Of a stretch of 22,645 bases of DNA, positions 1 through 7,664 are shown one piece after another. Source of the stretch: an uncultured Chloroflexota bacterium (GTDB taxonomy: Bacteria; Chloroflexota; Dehalococcoidia; Dehalococcoidales; RBG-16-60-22); NCBI GenBank assembly GCA_903915565.1, contig CAIWTG010000161.1, positions 1 to 22,645 of the forward strand. The letters run 5' to 3'. The translations under genes and the position numbers were made by a program. Position 1 is the stretch's first letter; the number at the start of each line of letters is the position of its first letter. Below the pieces are notes generated by a model. That model made no database searches and was not told where the DNA came from. It worked only from the letters and a program-made list of their open reading frames with translations.

Positions 1-1
1 C

Positions 2-253
2 CACCCTTACACCCAGGCGTTACTTTCCGCCGTGCCCATTCCCGACCCCAACGTGGAAAATAAGCGTAAAGTCATCGTCCTGCAAGGCGAGGTTCCCAGC
101 CCCATTAATCCGCCCGCCGGCTGTGTTTTCCACCCCCGCTGTTTCCAGGCGTTTGATGATTGCCGGACAACCGTGCCGGTTCTTGCCAAACATAAAACGG
201 GACACGAAGTCGCTTGCCTCCTTTATAAAAACTCCTGGCCTAAAAAAGCATAG
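2..253 (+). CDS. Oligopeptide/dipeptide ABC transporter ATP-binding protein, C-terminal fragment
   Basis: This is the 3' end of a gene that starts outside the window; the frame is open from base 2 to the stop at 251-253. The visible 83 residues begin HPYTQALLSAVPIPDP, the usual linker after the nucleotide-binding domain in OppD/OppF/DppD/DppF ATPases. The characteristic C-terminal extension follows (GEVPSPINPPAGCVFHPRC). The Walker and signature motifs lie upstream and cannot be seen. The tail has four cysteines spaced C-x5-C-x6-C-x17-C, the conserved pattern of this extension. The family powers peptide or nickel import at the inner face of the membrane. The following promoter at 304 suggests this gene ends its operon. 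The family call is firm; the choice between the D-type and F-type subunit is not possible here. Confidence 0.9.
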   Translation, partial: HPYTQALLSAVPIPDPNVENKRKVIVLQGEVPSPINPPAGCVFHPRCFQAFDDCRTTVPVLAKHKTGHEVACLLYKNSWPKKA

Positions 254-303
254 CGCCTCCTCCATCGTTTACCCCCATCGGTTGCCGCCGGTTTTTCGCT
301 CTC

Positions 304-332
304 TTGAATCACCGAGCCTAAAAGTGTATCAT
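304..332 (+). promoter_or_regulatory. Sigma70-type promoter for the GNAT/acyl-CoA synthetase gene
   Basis: TTGAAT at 304-309 is followed by a 17-base spacer and TATCAT at 327-332. Transcription would begin near 339, giving a leader of about 65 bases before the ATG at 405. It lies in the 151-base gap after the peptide-transporter tail. Seen by eye only. Confidence 0.55.
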
Positions 333-404
333 AAATAGAGACAGTTTTTCCCCCACTTTTTTAGATTCGGTAATTTATTGCGCGGGAAAGGGGGACTTTC
401 ATTA

Positions 405-3116
405 ATGCCGGATACACCCACCAATCTAGACCTCTCGCCATTTCGTCGTGAAGAATTGCTTAGGGACGGCTACCGTGTCCTGCTTCGACCCATCGAGAAA
501 AGCGATGTCCCTCTATGGCTCGCTTTCTTCTCTCGCTTGAGCGTACAGACCAGGTATTTCCGCTTTCATAACGTCCCCAAGGAAATGACCGGGGAAGACG
601 CCCTGCGTTACTGCACGGTGGACTATAATAATTCTTTCGCCTATGTGGCCGAAATCGGCAAAGGGCAGGACAGGAAAATCATCGCTATCGCCCGTTATTA
701 CCGCCTCCCCAATAAACGCTCGGCGGAAGTCGCCTTTGCCATTGAGGACGCCTACCAGAACATGGGCCTCGGCACCAAGCTCATCCAGGCGCTGGCCGAT
801 GTCGCCAGGGAAAAAGATATTTCTATCTTTGAAGCCAACGTCCTGGCGGAAAATATGCAGATGATGGAGGCTTTCCGGGATTACGGTTTCCATGTCTCCA
901 GCGAGCTGCAGGACGGCGTTTATACGGTTACCTTCCCCATCAAACTTACCCAGACCGTTGATAAAAAAGAGACCTATCGCGACCAGGTTGCCACGATTGC
1001 GTCTTTACAGCCGCTGGTTAATCCGAAGTCGGTGGCGATTATCGGCGCCGCGCGCGCTCCCGGCACTATCGGCAACCTGCTGATGCGCTGTATTTTACAG
1101 AGCGGCTATTCCGGCATCGTTTATCCCGTCAACCCCAATACCGAGGCTGTGCTTTCCGTCAAGTCCTATCCCTCGGTGCTGGACATCCCCGGCAAGGTGG
1201 ATATGGCGATTATCGCCGTGCCGGCGGCTATCGTGAATAAAGTCGCCGACGAATGCGGACAAAAAGGTGTCCGCGGCCTTATTGTGATTTCCGATGGTTT
1301 TAAAGAAAGAAACCCCGAGGGCGCTGTCCGTGAGGACGAATTAAGGAATATCGCCCTTAGCTACGGCATGCGCTTGGTAGGGCCCAACTGCATGGGCATT
1401 ATCAATACCGACCCCAATATTAAGATGAACGCTACCTTCTCGCAAGTATATCCCGTCACCGGTAACGTGGCTTTCCTCTCGCAGAGCGGTGCCATGGGCT
1501 TAACTATTTTGGAACACACCAAAAATCTTAACGTCGGCATTTCCACCTTCGTCAGCGTGGGCAACCGTGCCGATGTTTCCCCCAACGATTTTCTGCAGTA
1601 CTGGGAGCAGGACTCGGCTACTAAAGTGATTTTGCTTTACCTGGAATCCTTCGGCAACCCTGACCAATTTGCCAAGATTGCCCGCCGCGTCTCCGCCAAA
1701 AAGCCCATCGTCGCGGTAAAAAGCGGCAGTACTGCGGCTGGCGCCAGGGCAGCTTCGTCGCATACCGGCGCGCTGGCGACCTCGGATGTCGCTTCTGATG
1801 TCCTGTTCCAAAACGCCGGCATTATCCGGGTCGACTCCGTAGAAGAGCTCTTTAACCTGGCTACCCTGCTTTCCACCCAGCCGTTGCCCAAGGGCAGAAG
1901 ACTGGTTATCGTTACCAACGGCGGCGGACCCGGTATTATCGCGGCTGATGCCGCCTGCCGCAATGGACTGGAAGTCCAGGAACTCTCCGCCGACACTTTT
2001 GCTAAAATCCGGCCGATAATGAAACGCGGTATTAATGTCGGCAACCCCGTTGACACCACCGCCGGCGCTACCGCGCAGGAATATGAAGGTATTTTAAAAA
2101 TTTTGGCGGCCGACAAAGATGTGGACGCCGTGCTGGCTATTTTCGCCCCGCCTATCGTCATTGAAACTAAAGAAATGGAAGAAGCCCTGCGTAAGGTTGC
2201 GCCCGTCTTCTGGCGCTATAACAAGCCCCTGCTCGGCTGCTTCATCGGCCAGAAAGGCTTAAGCGCCCAGCTGGGTACCAGGGGGCATTTTATCCCCCTC
2301 TACGTCTTCCCTGAAGAAGCTATTCAGGCGTTGAAGCGCGCCACCGAATACGCCGAGCTGCACAACAAACCCACCGGCAAAATCCCCGTATTTAAAGACA
2401 TCCAGAAAGCTAAAGCCCGCGACTTAATCGATACGGTTATTAAGAACAGCGCCAAACGGCCGCTCTGGCTTTCGCCGGAAGAAGTTGAAAAACTTCTTTC
2501 ATATTATGGCATACGTCAGTCCAAAATCGCCTTTGCTTCAACGGTTTTAGATGCCCGAACCGCCGCCACCAAACTCGGCTATCCGGTGGCGGTCAAACTG
2601 GCGTCGGCGACAATTACCCATAAGACCGACGTCGGCGGTGTAGTTTTAAACGTTAATTCCGAAGAAGAGGTAGAAAAAGCCTATAGTGCCATCGCCAAAA
2701 AACTGGAGAAAATCGGGCGCGGGCAGGAAATGGCGGGGGTGACCGTTCAGCGCATGATAACCGGCGGCATTGAGACCATTGTCGGCGTTACGCATGACCC
2801 CTCCTTTGGCCCGCTGATGCTTTTCGGTTCCGGAGGCATCTACGCCGAGCTGATTAAAGACGTTACTTTAAAACTTCACCCGATTACCGATTTGGACGCC
2901 GCCGAGATGATAAACTCCGTCAAAATGTCCAGTCTCTTTGCGGGTTACCGCGGCGCTCCGCCCAGCGACGTTAAAGCTTTACAAGAACTCCTCCTCCGCG
3001 TTTCGGCGATGGTGGAAGATATACAGGAAATTACCGAGCTGGACCTCAACCCTGTGAACGTCCGGCCGGAAAAACAGGGTTATTGGGTTATTGATGCCAG
3101 AATCATGGTCAGGTAA
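405..3116 (+). CDS. GNAT acetyltransferase / ADP-forming acyl-CoA synthetase fusion (Pat-like)
   Basis: This 903-aa cytoplasmic protein has three parts in order. The first is a GNAT domain (about residues 12-175) with the acetyl-CoA loop Q118-N-M-G121-L-G123. The second is the CoA-binding and ligase domains of NDP-forming acyl-CoA synthetases (from about 200; NPKSVAIIGAARAPGTIG). The third is an ATP-grasp domain (about 670-900). The alpha-type catalytic histidine is present as H453 in SSHTGAL, and the beta-type histidine as H739 in THKTDVGG. In the family such fusions either acetylate lysines, as in Pat/PatZ, or make acetyl-CoA from acetate with ATP. Here both halves look intact. I chose ATG 405, nine codons inside a possible TTG at 378, because AAAGGGGGA lies just upstream. 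The 3' end overlaps the deacetylase gene. Confidence 0.88.
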   Translation: MPDTPTNLDLSPFRREELLRDGYRVLLRPIEKSDVPLWLAFFSRLSVQTRYFRFHNVPKEMTGEDALRYCTVDYNNSFAYVAEIGKGQDRKIIAIARYYRLPNKRSAEVAFAIEDAYQNMGLGTKLIQALADVAREKDISIFEANVLAENMQMMEAFRDYGFHVSSELQDGVYTVTFPIKLTQTVDKKETYRDQVATIASLQPLVNPKSVAIIGAARAPGTIGNLLMRCILQSGYSGIVYPVNPNTEAVLSVKSYPSVLDIPGKVDMAIIAVPAAIVNKVADECGQKGVRGLIVISDGFKERNPEGAVREDELRNIALSYGMRLVGPNCMGIINTDPNIKMNATFSQVYPVTGNVAFLSQSGAMGLTILEHTKNLNVGISTFVSVGNRADVSPNDFLQYWEQDSATKVILLYLESFGNPDQFAKIARRVSAKKPIVAVKSGSTAAGARAASSHTGALATSDVASDVLFQNAGIIRVDSVEELFNLATLLSTQPLPKGRRLVIVTNGGGPGIIAADAACRNGLEVQELSADTFAKIRPIMKRGINVGNPVDTTAGATAQEYEGILKILAADKDVDAVLAIFAPPIVIETKEMEEALRKVAPVFWRYNKPLLGCFIGQKGLSAQLGTRGHFIPLYVFPEEAIQALKRATEYAELHNKPTGKIPVFKDIQKAKARDLIDTVIKNSAKRPLWLSPEEVEKLLSYYGIRQSKIAFASTVLDARTAATKLGYPVAVKLASATITHKTDVGGVVLNVNSEEEVEKAYSAIAKKLEKIGRGQEMAGVTVQRMITGGIETIVGVTHDPSFGPLMLFGSGGIYAELIKDVTLKLHPITDLDAAEMINSVKMSSLFAGYRGAPPSDVKALQELLLRVSAMVEDIQEITELDLNPVNVRPEKQGYWVIDARIMVR

Positions 3117-4179
3117 AAACCAACCGCAGCGTGCCGAACACCCGCCGGCTCCCGGCTACGTTTATGACCCCGTTTATCTCGAACATGACACCGGCGACCA
3201 TCCGGAAAATGCCCGCCGCCTCGAAGCTGTTATTACCGGCCTTGATAATAAATTCATCCGCGCGCAGCTTAAGTTAATACCAGCCCGCCCGGCAACTTTG
3301 GAAGAACTTATTGCAATTCATCAGGCGGATTACATCTCACGGGTTGAGGCATTTTGTCAGCGCGGCGGCGGTTCCTGGGACGCCGATACCGTAATGTCTA
3401 AAGATTCATACAAAGCGGCGCTCTATGCCGCCGGCGGCAGTATCGCCGCGGTGGAAGCCGTCATGAAAAAAGTTGTGCCCTCGGCTTATGCCTTGGTGCG
3501 CCCGCCGGGTCACCACGCCACCCATGACAGCGCTATGGGTTTTTGTATCTTCAATAACGTCGCCGTCGCGGCCAGTTACGCCCTTAAGGCCTATAAAATG
3601 GAACGCGTCCTGATTATCGACTTCGATGTGCATCACGGCAACGGTACACAGGAAGCCTTCTCACATAATCCCTATGTGCTTTATATCTCCATGCACCAGT
3701 ATCCCCTCTTCCCCGGCACGGGGTATCTTTCTGCACTAGAGCAAGGCAGCGGAGCCGGAACAGCGATAAATATCCCCCTGCCCGCCGGCTGCGGCGATAT
3801 TGAATATAAACAGGCCTTTGATGAAATCGTCGTCCCGGCAGCGCAGCGCTTTAAACCGGAACTCATCCTCGTTTCCGCTGGCTATGACGGCCACTGGGCT
3901 GACGATTTAAGCAATATGCGGCTGACGCTGGACGGATATTTTTATATTGCGCGTATCATTCAACAAATAGCCGCCGACCTTTGTGGCGGACGAATGGTGT
4001 TTTGCCTGGAGGGGGGTTACAACCTGAAAGTCTTGTCCTGCGCCGTGAACACTACCTTCAGTTTATGGCTCGGAGAAAAACTTTTTGACGACCCGCTGGG
4101 GCAGCCGCCGCACAAAATAAGTCCGCGCGGTGTAATTGAGCTGATTGACGAAGTAAAAAAACGCCACGGCTTATATTAG
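3094..4179 (+). CDS. Histone-deacetylase family protein (AcuC/class II HDAC-like)
   Basis: This is a 361-aa zinc-dependent deacetylase of the arginase/deacetylase fold. Visible motifs are RPPGHHA with the catalytic histidine pair H140/H141, and DFDVHHGNG, giving zinc ligands D178 and H180. SAGYDGH gives zinc ligand D265, and LEGGYN gives the transition-state tyrosine Y309. All catalytic positions are present, so the enzyme should be active. Family members remove acetyl or other acyl groups from lysines, polyamines or acetoin-pathway enzymes; the substrate cannot be read here. The start lies inside the upstream gene (23-base overlap, TTG-ATG at 3091-3096), implying translational coupling to the GNAT/synthetase. 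ATG 3094 is preferred over TTG 3091. Confidence 0.9.
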   Translation: MPESWSGKNQPQRAEHPPAPGYVYDPVYLEHDTGDHPENARRLEAVITGLDNKFIRAQLKLIPARPATLEELIAIHQADYISRVEAFCQRGGGSWDADTVMSKDSYKAALYAAGGSIAAVEAVMKKVVPSAYALVRPPGHHATHDSAMGFCIFNNVAVAASYALKAYKMERVLIIDFDVHHGNGTQEAFSHNPYVLYISMHQYPLFPGTGYLSALEQGSGAGTAINIPLPAGCGDIEYKQAFDEIVVPAAQRFKPELILVSAGYDGHWADDLSNMRLTLDGYFYIARIIQQIAADLCGGRMVFCLEGGYNLKVLSCAVNTTFSLWLGEKLFDDPLGQPPHKISPRGVIELIDEVKKRHGLY

Positions 4180-4231
4180 CGCTGCCTTGAAGAACACGTA
4201 GAATGGTTAAAAGTGCGGCGAATCGACTAGG

Positions 4232-4936
4232 TTAAAGCCCCAGGTAGGCTTTCTTGATATGCTCGCTCGCAAGGCAGGTGGCGCAGTCGCCTTCCATTAC
4301 AATCCGTCCGTTTTCCAGCACGTAAGCCCTATCCGAAATTTCCAGGGTTTGCTTGACGTTCTGTTCGATTAGCAGGATAGTGATGCCCTGCTTGCGCATT
4401 GATTGGATAATTTCAAAAACTTCCATCACCACCATGGGTGCCAGGCCGTTGGAAGGTTCGTCGATAATGCAGAGTTTTGGTTGAGACATTAATCCCCGCC
4501 CCATCGCCAGCATCTGTTGCTCGCCGCCGCTGAATGTCCTGGCGAGCTGTTTTTCTCTTTCTTTCAACCTGGGGAACATTTCATAAACTTTCTTCAAGGT
4601 ATTTTTCTTATTCTTCCAGGCGTTTTTAGGATACGCGCCCATCTCCAGGTTTTCCATGACGCTCATATCGGTAAAAATTTTCCTGCCCTCGGGAATATGA
4701 GAAATACCGAGTTCGGCGATTTTATGTGGTTCCAGCCCGTCGATTGATTTCCCTAAAAACTCAACGGTACCGGAGTTTGCGGGCAGTAATCCCGTTATCG
4801 TGCGAACCAGCGTCGATTTGCCGGCTCCGTTCCCGCCAATGAGGGCGACAATCTCGCCTTCATTTACTTTAAGGCTGACGTCCCACAATATCTGTATGTT
4901 GCCGTAACCGGCGCTAAGCTTTTTTACTTCCAACAT
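4232..4936 (-). CDS. livF: Branched-chain amino acid-type ABC transporter ATPase LivF
   Basis: This is a 234-aa ABC ATPase, the usual size for LivF. It has Walker A GGNGAGKST, signature FSGGEQQMLAMGR and Walker B LCIIDEPSNGLAP. With LivG it forms the ATP-hydrolysing pair under the LivH/LivM channel. It is the last gene of the minus-strand liv operon. Its start overlaps the end of livG by 23 bases, and a GGAG lies just before the ATG. It converges with the deacetylase gene across a 52-base gap in which I see no clear terminator. The substrate may be a branched-chain amino acid, another amino acid, an amide, urea or an aromatic acid; the ATPase does not tell. Confidence 0.93.
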   Translation of the reverse strand: MLEVKKLSAGYGNIQILWDVSLKVNEGEIVALIGGNGAGKSTLVRTITGLLPANSGTVEFLGKSIDGLEPHKIAELGISHIPEGRKIFTDMSVMENLEMGAYPKNAWKNKKNTLKKVYEMFPRLKEREKQLARTFSGGEQQMLAMGRGLMSQPKLCIIDEPSNGLAPMVVMEVFEIIQSMRKQGITILLIEQNVKQTLEISDRAYVLENGRIVMEGDCATCLASEHIKKAYLGL

Positions 4937-5654
4937 TGGTTACTCCAAGGTACACTTCAATAACTGTCTTGCTGCCGGCTATTTCTTTGGGTGTTCCTTC
5001 AGCAATTTTCTTCCCGTAATCCAGCACGATAATCCGGTCGCAGATGCCCATAATCGCCCTCATTACGTGCTCTATCATCACAACGGTGACGCCCCTCTGT
5101 TGTATCTTCTTGACCAGCTCCATGGACTCGGTGAGTTCCGTCGGGTTCAGGCCGGCCATCATCTCATCTAGTAACAAAACTTCCGGCTTGGTAGCTAAAG
5201 CTCGTGCTACTTCGATTCTCTTCTGGTATGCCAGTGTCAGGTCTCTCGCTGGAGTATTTGCTACTTCCGTTAGTCCGACGAATTTTATCAGCTCGTTAAC
5301 TTCGGGGTTGACGTTGCCCTTCAAACGCTTTTGCGCGCCAAACAGCGCGCCTATCCGTACGTTATCAATTACCGGTAAATTGCTGAATACTTTTACCGTT
5401 TGGAAAGTCCTGGCGATGCCCAGCCGGCATATTTTAAAAGGCGCCATACCGCTAATCTTCTTACCCTTAAAGAATATCTCGCCGGGTTTGGGCTGCAGCG
5501 CCGCCGATATCAGGTTGAACAGGGTTGTCTTGCCGGCGCCGTTAGGACCGATTAAACCCACTACCTCGCCCTTATCCACGTAAAAGTCAACGTCGGATAC
5601 CGCGGCAAGGCCGCCGAAATGTATAGTAACCCCTTTACCCTCTAGTAAGTGCAC
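4914..5654 (-). CDS. livG: Branched-chain amino acid-type ABC transporter ATPase LivG
   Basis: This is a 246-aa ABC ATPase. It has Walker A GPNGAGKTT, Walker B LLLDEMMAGLNPTE and a C-terminal LivG-type tail (EGTPKEIAGSKTVIEVYLG). The signature loop reads LTLAYQKRIEVARAL instead of LSGGQ, a drift I believe is common among LivG proteins. It starts with GTG (MHLLEGKGV) preceded by GGGAG. It overlaps livM by 20 bases and livF by 23, so the three downstream genes are translationally linked. It works with LivF as the motor of the importer. Confidence 0.93.
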   Translation of the reverse strand: MHLLEGKGVTIHFGGLAAVSDVDFYVDKGEVVGLIGPNGAGKTTLFNLISAALQPKPGEIFFKGKKISGMAPFKICRLGIARTFQTVKVFSNLPVIDNVRIGALFGAQKRLKGNVNPEVNELIKFVGLTEVANTPARDLTLAYQKRIEVARALATKPEVLLLDEMMAGLNPTELTESMELVKKIQQRGVTVVMIEHVMRAIMGICDRIIVLDYGKKIAEGTPKEIAGSKTVIEVYLGVTNVGSKKA

Positions 5655-6618
5655 GTCGTCTTGCTCCCTTTATTCGATTCCAAAGATTCTGGATTAATCC
5701 CATCATGCCGCTAGGCAGATATAGAATCGTCGCTATTAAAATTAAGCCGAAGATAAGCATATAGTAGTTCTTCAGACTGCCTGTCTGCAATATTTCTTGG
5801 ATATAAGTAAAGATAGTGGCGCCGATGGCTGGGCCGTACAGGTTGCCCATCCCTCCGAATATAGCCATCAATGCCGGGCTGAAAGATATCATCGGGTTAA
5901 ACGCCGTGTTGGCGTCAACGTAAGTAGTTTTTGTCGCCACAATAACGCCCACCGCGCCCATTAACGCCGCGCTGATGGCAAAGACCAGTATCTTAATCAT
6001 CGTGACGTTAACGCCGGTATGTGCCGCCGCTTCTTCATTATCACCGATGCTTCGTAATGCTAATCCCCATTTTGACCTTTTAATGAAGTAGGCAACCAAA
6101 ATAGAAACCACCAAAATGCCTACCAGGTAATAATAAATAACCTCGTTGCTTTCAAGTGCCACAACTATACCGCGTATTCCTAAGACAGAAATTAACCAAT
6201 AATTAACAACTTGGTACATTAGTAATACCAGGCCGAGGGTAAACATGGCAAAGTATATACCCTTCAATCTTAACGTAATCGCGCCGACGATAAAAGCCAG
6301 GACAAAACTGACGGCGGCACCGACAAGGACAACGACAAATAACGGTACCAGAGCTCCTTCAGCAGGATATAGTAAAGCAGCAGCATAAAAGCCTATCCCG
6401 TAAAATGCCGCTGTCGCCAGTGAAAGATACCCTGTACTCCCGGTGAACATCGCCCAAGCTACCGCCAGAATAATATAGACCAGGAAAAGGGAAAATAATG
6501 TAATACCATAATCCGCCCATGAACCATAAAATGGCACGAATATTAAGGCAATCAGGATTACCAGGGGTACCCCGGCATTCAGACCAAGCTTTCGCCAACT
6601 AATATTACTTAAATTCAT
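5635..6618 (-). CDS. livM: Branched-chain amino acid-type ABC transporter permease LivM
   Basis: This is a 327-aa very hydrophobic inner-membrane protein with roughly nine to ten membrane segments. It carries the LivM cytoplasmic coupling-loop region (SKWGLALRSIGDNEEAAAHTG) and the later conserved GGMGNLYGPAIGA segment. It pairs with LivH to form the channel. Only four bases separate it from the end of livH, and GGGAAG lies upstream of the ATG. The length is typical of the family. Nothing appears broken. Confidence 0.93.
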   Translation of the reverse strand: MNLSNISWRKLGLNAGVPLVILIALIFVPFYGSWADYGITLFSLFLVYIILAVAWAMFTGSTGYLSLATAAFYGIGFYAAALLYPAEGALVPLFVVVLVGAAVSFVLAFIVGAITLRLKGIYFAMFTLGLVLLMYQVVNYWLISVLGIRGIVVALESNEVIYYYLVGILVVSILVAYFIKRSKWGLALRSIGDNEEAAAHTGVNVTMIKILVFAISAALMGAVGVIVATKTTYVDANTAFNPMISFSPALMAIFGGMGNLYGPAIGATIFTYIQEILQTGSLKNYYMLIFGLILIATILYLPSGMMGLIQNLWNRIKGARRRALTRG

Positions 6619-6622
6619 TTCT

Positions 6623-7486
6623 CTATCTTCCCATAATACCTTTAGGTCTTACTAACAGCAAAATAATGAATATGATATAATATGCCGCCACGGCTAAACC
6701 TGGCTCCCAGTATGCAACCCCGGTGGTGATAATGCCTATAATAAAACCACCGATAAAACTGCCGGGGATGCTGCCCAGGCCGCCCAGTGTGATAACCACC
6801 GTCGCGATGACGGTATATCCCAGACCCATGGTAGTCTGTATCGGATAACATACGCTAATCAGTGTTCCCGCAATACCCGCCATGGCGGCGCCAAAGCCGA
6901 AGCACATCGCCAGCACAAAATTAATGTCAACTCCCATCAATCCGGCCGTGGCCGTATCCTGGGCGGCTGCCCTGATGGCTTTACCAGAACGGGTGCTGGC
7001 CAGGAATATATAAAATATCACGCCGATGGCTATGGCAAATACCGCAGCTATTATCCTGTTCAAATGGAAGTCTGAAGGGCCAAGGGCCACGCTGGTATTT
7101 AAATATTGGTAGCTGTACGGTGTTGACCCCCAGATAAGAACTGCAATATTCTGCACGATAAAATAAAGCCCGAAGGCCGCCAGCATGCCATTGCTCTCAA
7201 AAACCCCCGGATTGGGCGACCGTACCCTGATGCCTGTAAACACTGTTCGGTACAGGATAAAGCCGACAATAAACATAAGTGGCGCATTGATAACTACGGC
7301 AACCAATGGATTAACGCCCATGCTCTGCAGCCAGTAAGTGATAAAAGCGCCGAACATCAAGAACTCGCCGTGCGCTATGTTATATACTTTACCCACACCA
7401 TACTGTAGGCTTAACCCCATGGAAACCAGCGAATATATACCGCCGATTAATAACCCGCCGATGAAGATGTTTAAAAATAAATCCAT
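6623..7486 (-). CDS. livH: Branched-chain amino acid-type ABC transporter permease LivH
   Basis: This is a 287-aa membrane protein with about eight segments. It has LivH hallmarks: GLSLQYGVGKVYNIAHGEFLM near the N-terminus, the coupling loop STRSGKAIRAAAQDTATAGLMG, and VITLGGLGSIPGSFIGG near the end. It is the first membrane gene after livK and lies 178 bases downstream of it. Its Shine-Dalgarno site is weak (TTAAGAT before the ATG), so translation may be modest compared with livK. The gap holds a strong RNA structure described separately, which probably helps set the ratio of binding protein to permease. Confidence 0.93.
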   Translation of the reverse strand: MDLFLNIFIGGLLIGGIYSLVSMGLSLQYGVGKVYNIAHGEFLMFGAFITYWLQSMGVNPLVAVVINAPLMFIVGFILYRTVFTGIRVRSPNPGVFESNGMLAAFGLYFIVQNIAVLIWGSTPYSYQYLNTSVALGPSDFHLNRIIAAVFAIAIGVIFYIFLASTRSGKAIRAAAQDTATAGLMGVDINFVLAMCFGFGAAMAGIAGTLISVCYPIQTTMGLGYTVIATVVITLGGLGSIPGSFIGGFIIGIITTGVAYWEPGLAVAAYYIIFIILLLVRPKGIMGR

Positions 7487-7540
7487 GATTTTATCTTAAA
7501 ATATCTGCAATATTATGCTATAATTGCTTTTTTAACACCA

Positions 7541-7620
7541 GCAGGCTGTCTGAAAGCCATACTCTGTATCTTTAGAGGATACCAGCGGTATAACCGCGGC
7601 ATGACCTCCAGACAGCCTGC
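7541..7620 (-). promoter_or_regulatory. Y-shaped RNA element between livK and livH
   Basis: Read on the minus (transcribed) strand, 7620-7601 pairs with 7560-7541 in 20 consecutive base pairs: 17 Watson-Crick pairs and 3 G-U pairs. The outer 12 are a perfect inverted repeat (GCAGGCTGTCTG / CAGACAGCCTGC). The 40-base interior folds into two small hairpins: GCGGT-UAU-ACCGC at 7597-7585, and GUAUC-CUCUAAA-GAUAC at 7582-7566. On the plus strand the three G-U pairs become A-C mismatches, which points to selection on the livK-livH transcript. There is no U-run after the stem, so it is not a standard intrinsic terminator. The likely role is 3'-end protection of livK mRNA or partial attenuation. Confidence 0.7.
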
Positions 7621-7664
7621 AATTTGTCTTTCTATTACCTTGTATTTACTTTGTTACTAAACTC

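Noticed and set aside
1637..2161. 174-codon minus-strand frame
   Set aside because: Antisense to the synthetase domain with no family features.
5044..5583. 179-codon plus-strand frame
   Set aside because: Lies wholly antisense to livG, whose motifs are complete; composition is typical of a shadow frame.
7541..7620. Intrinsic terminator or miniature transposable element
   Set aside because: No U-run follows the stem on either strand, and no target-site duplication flanks it. The strand-specific G-U pairing favours a transcript element.
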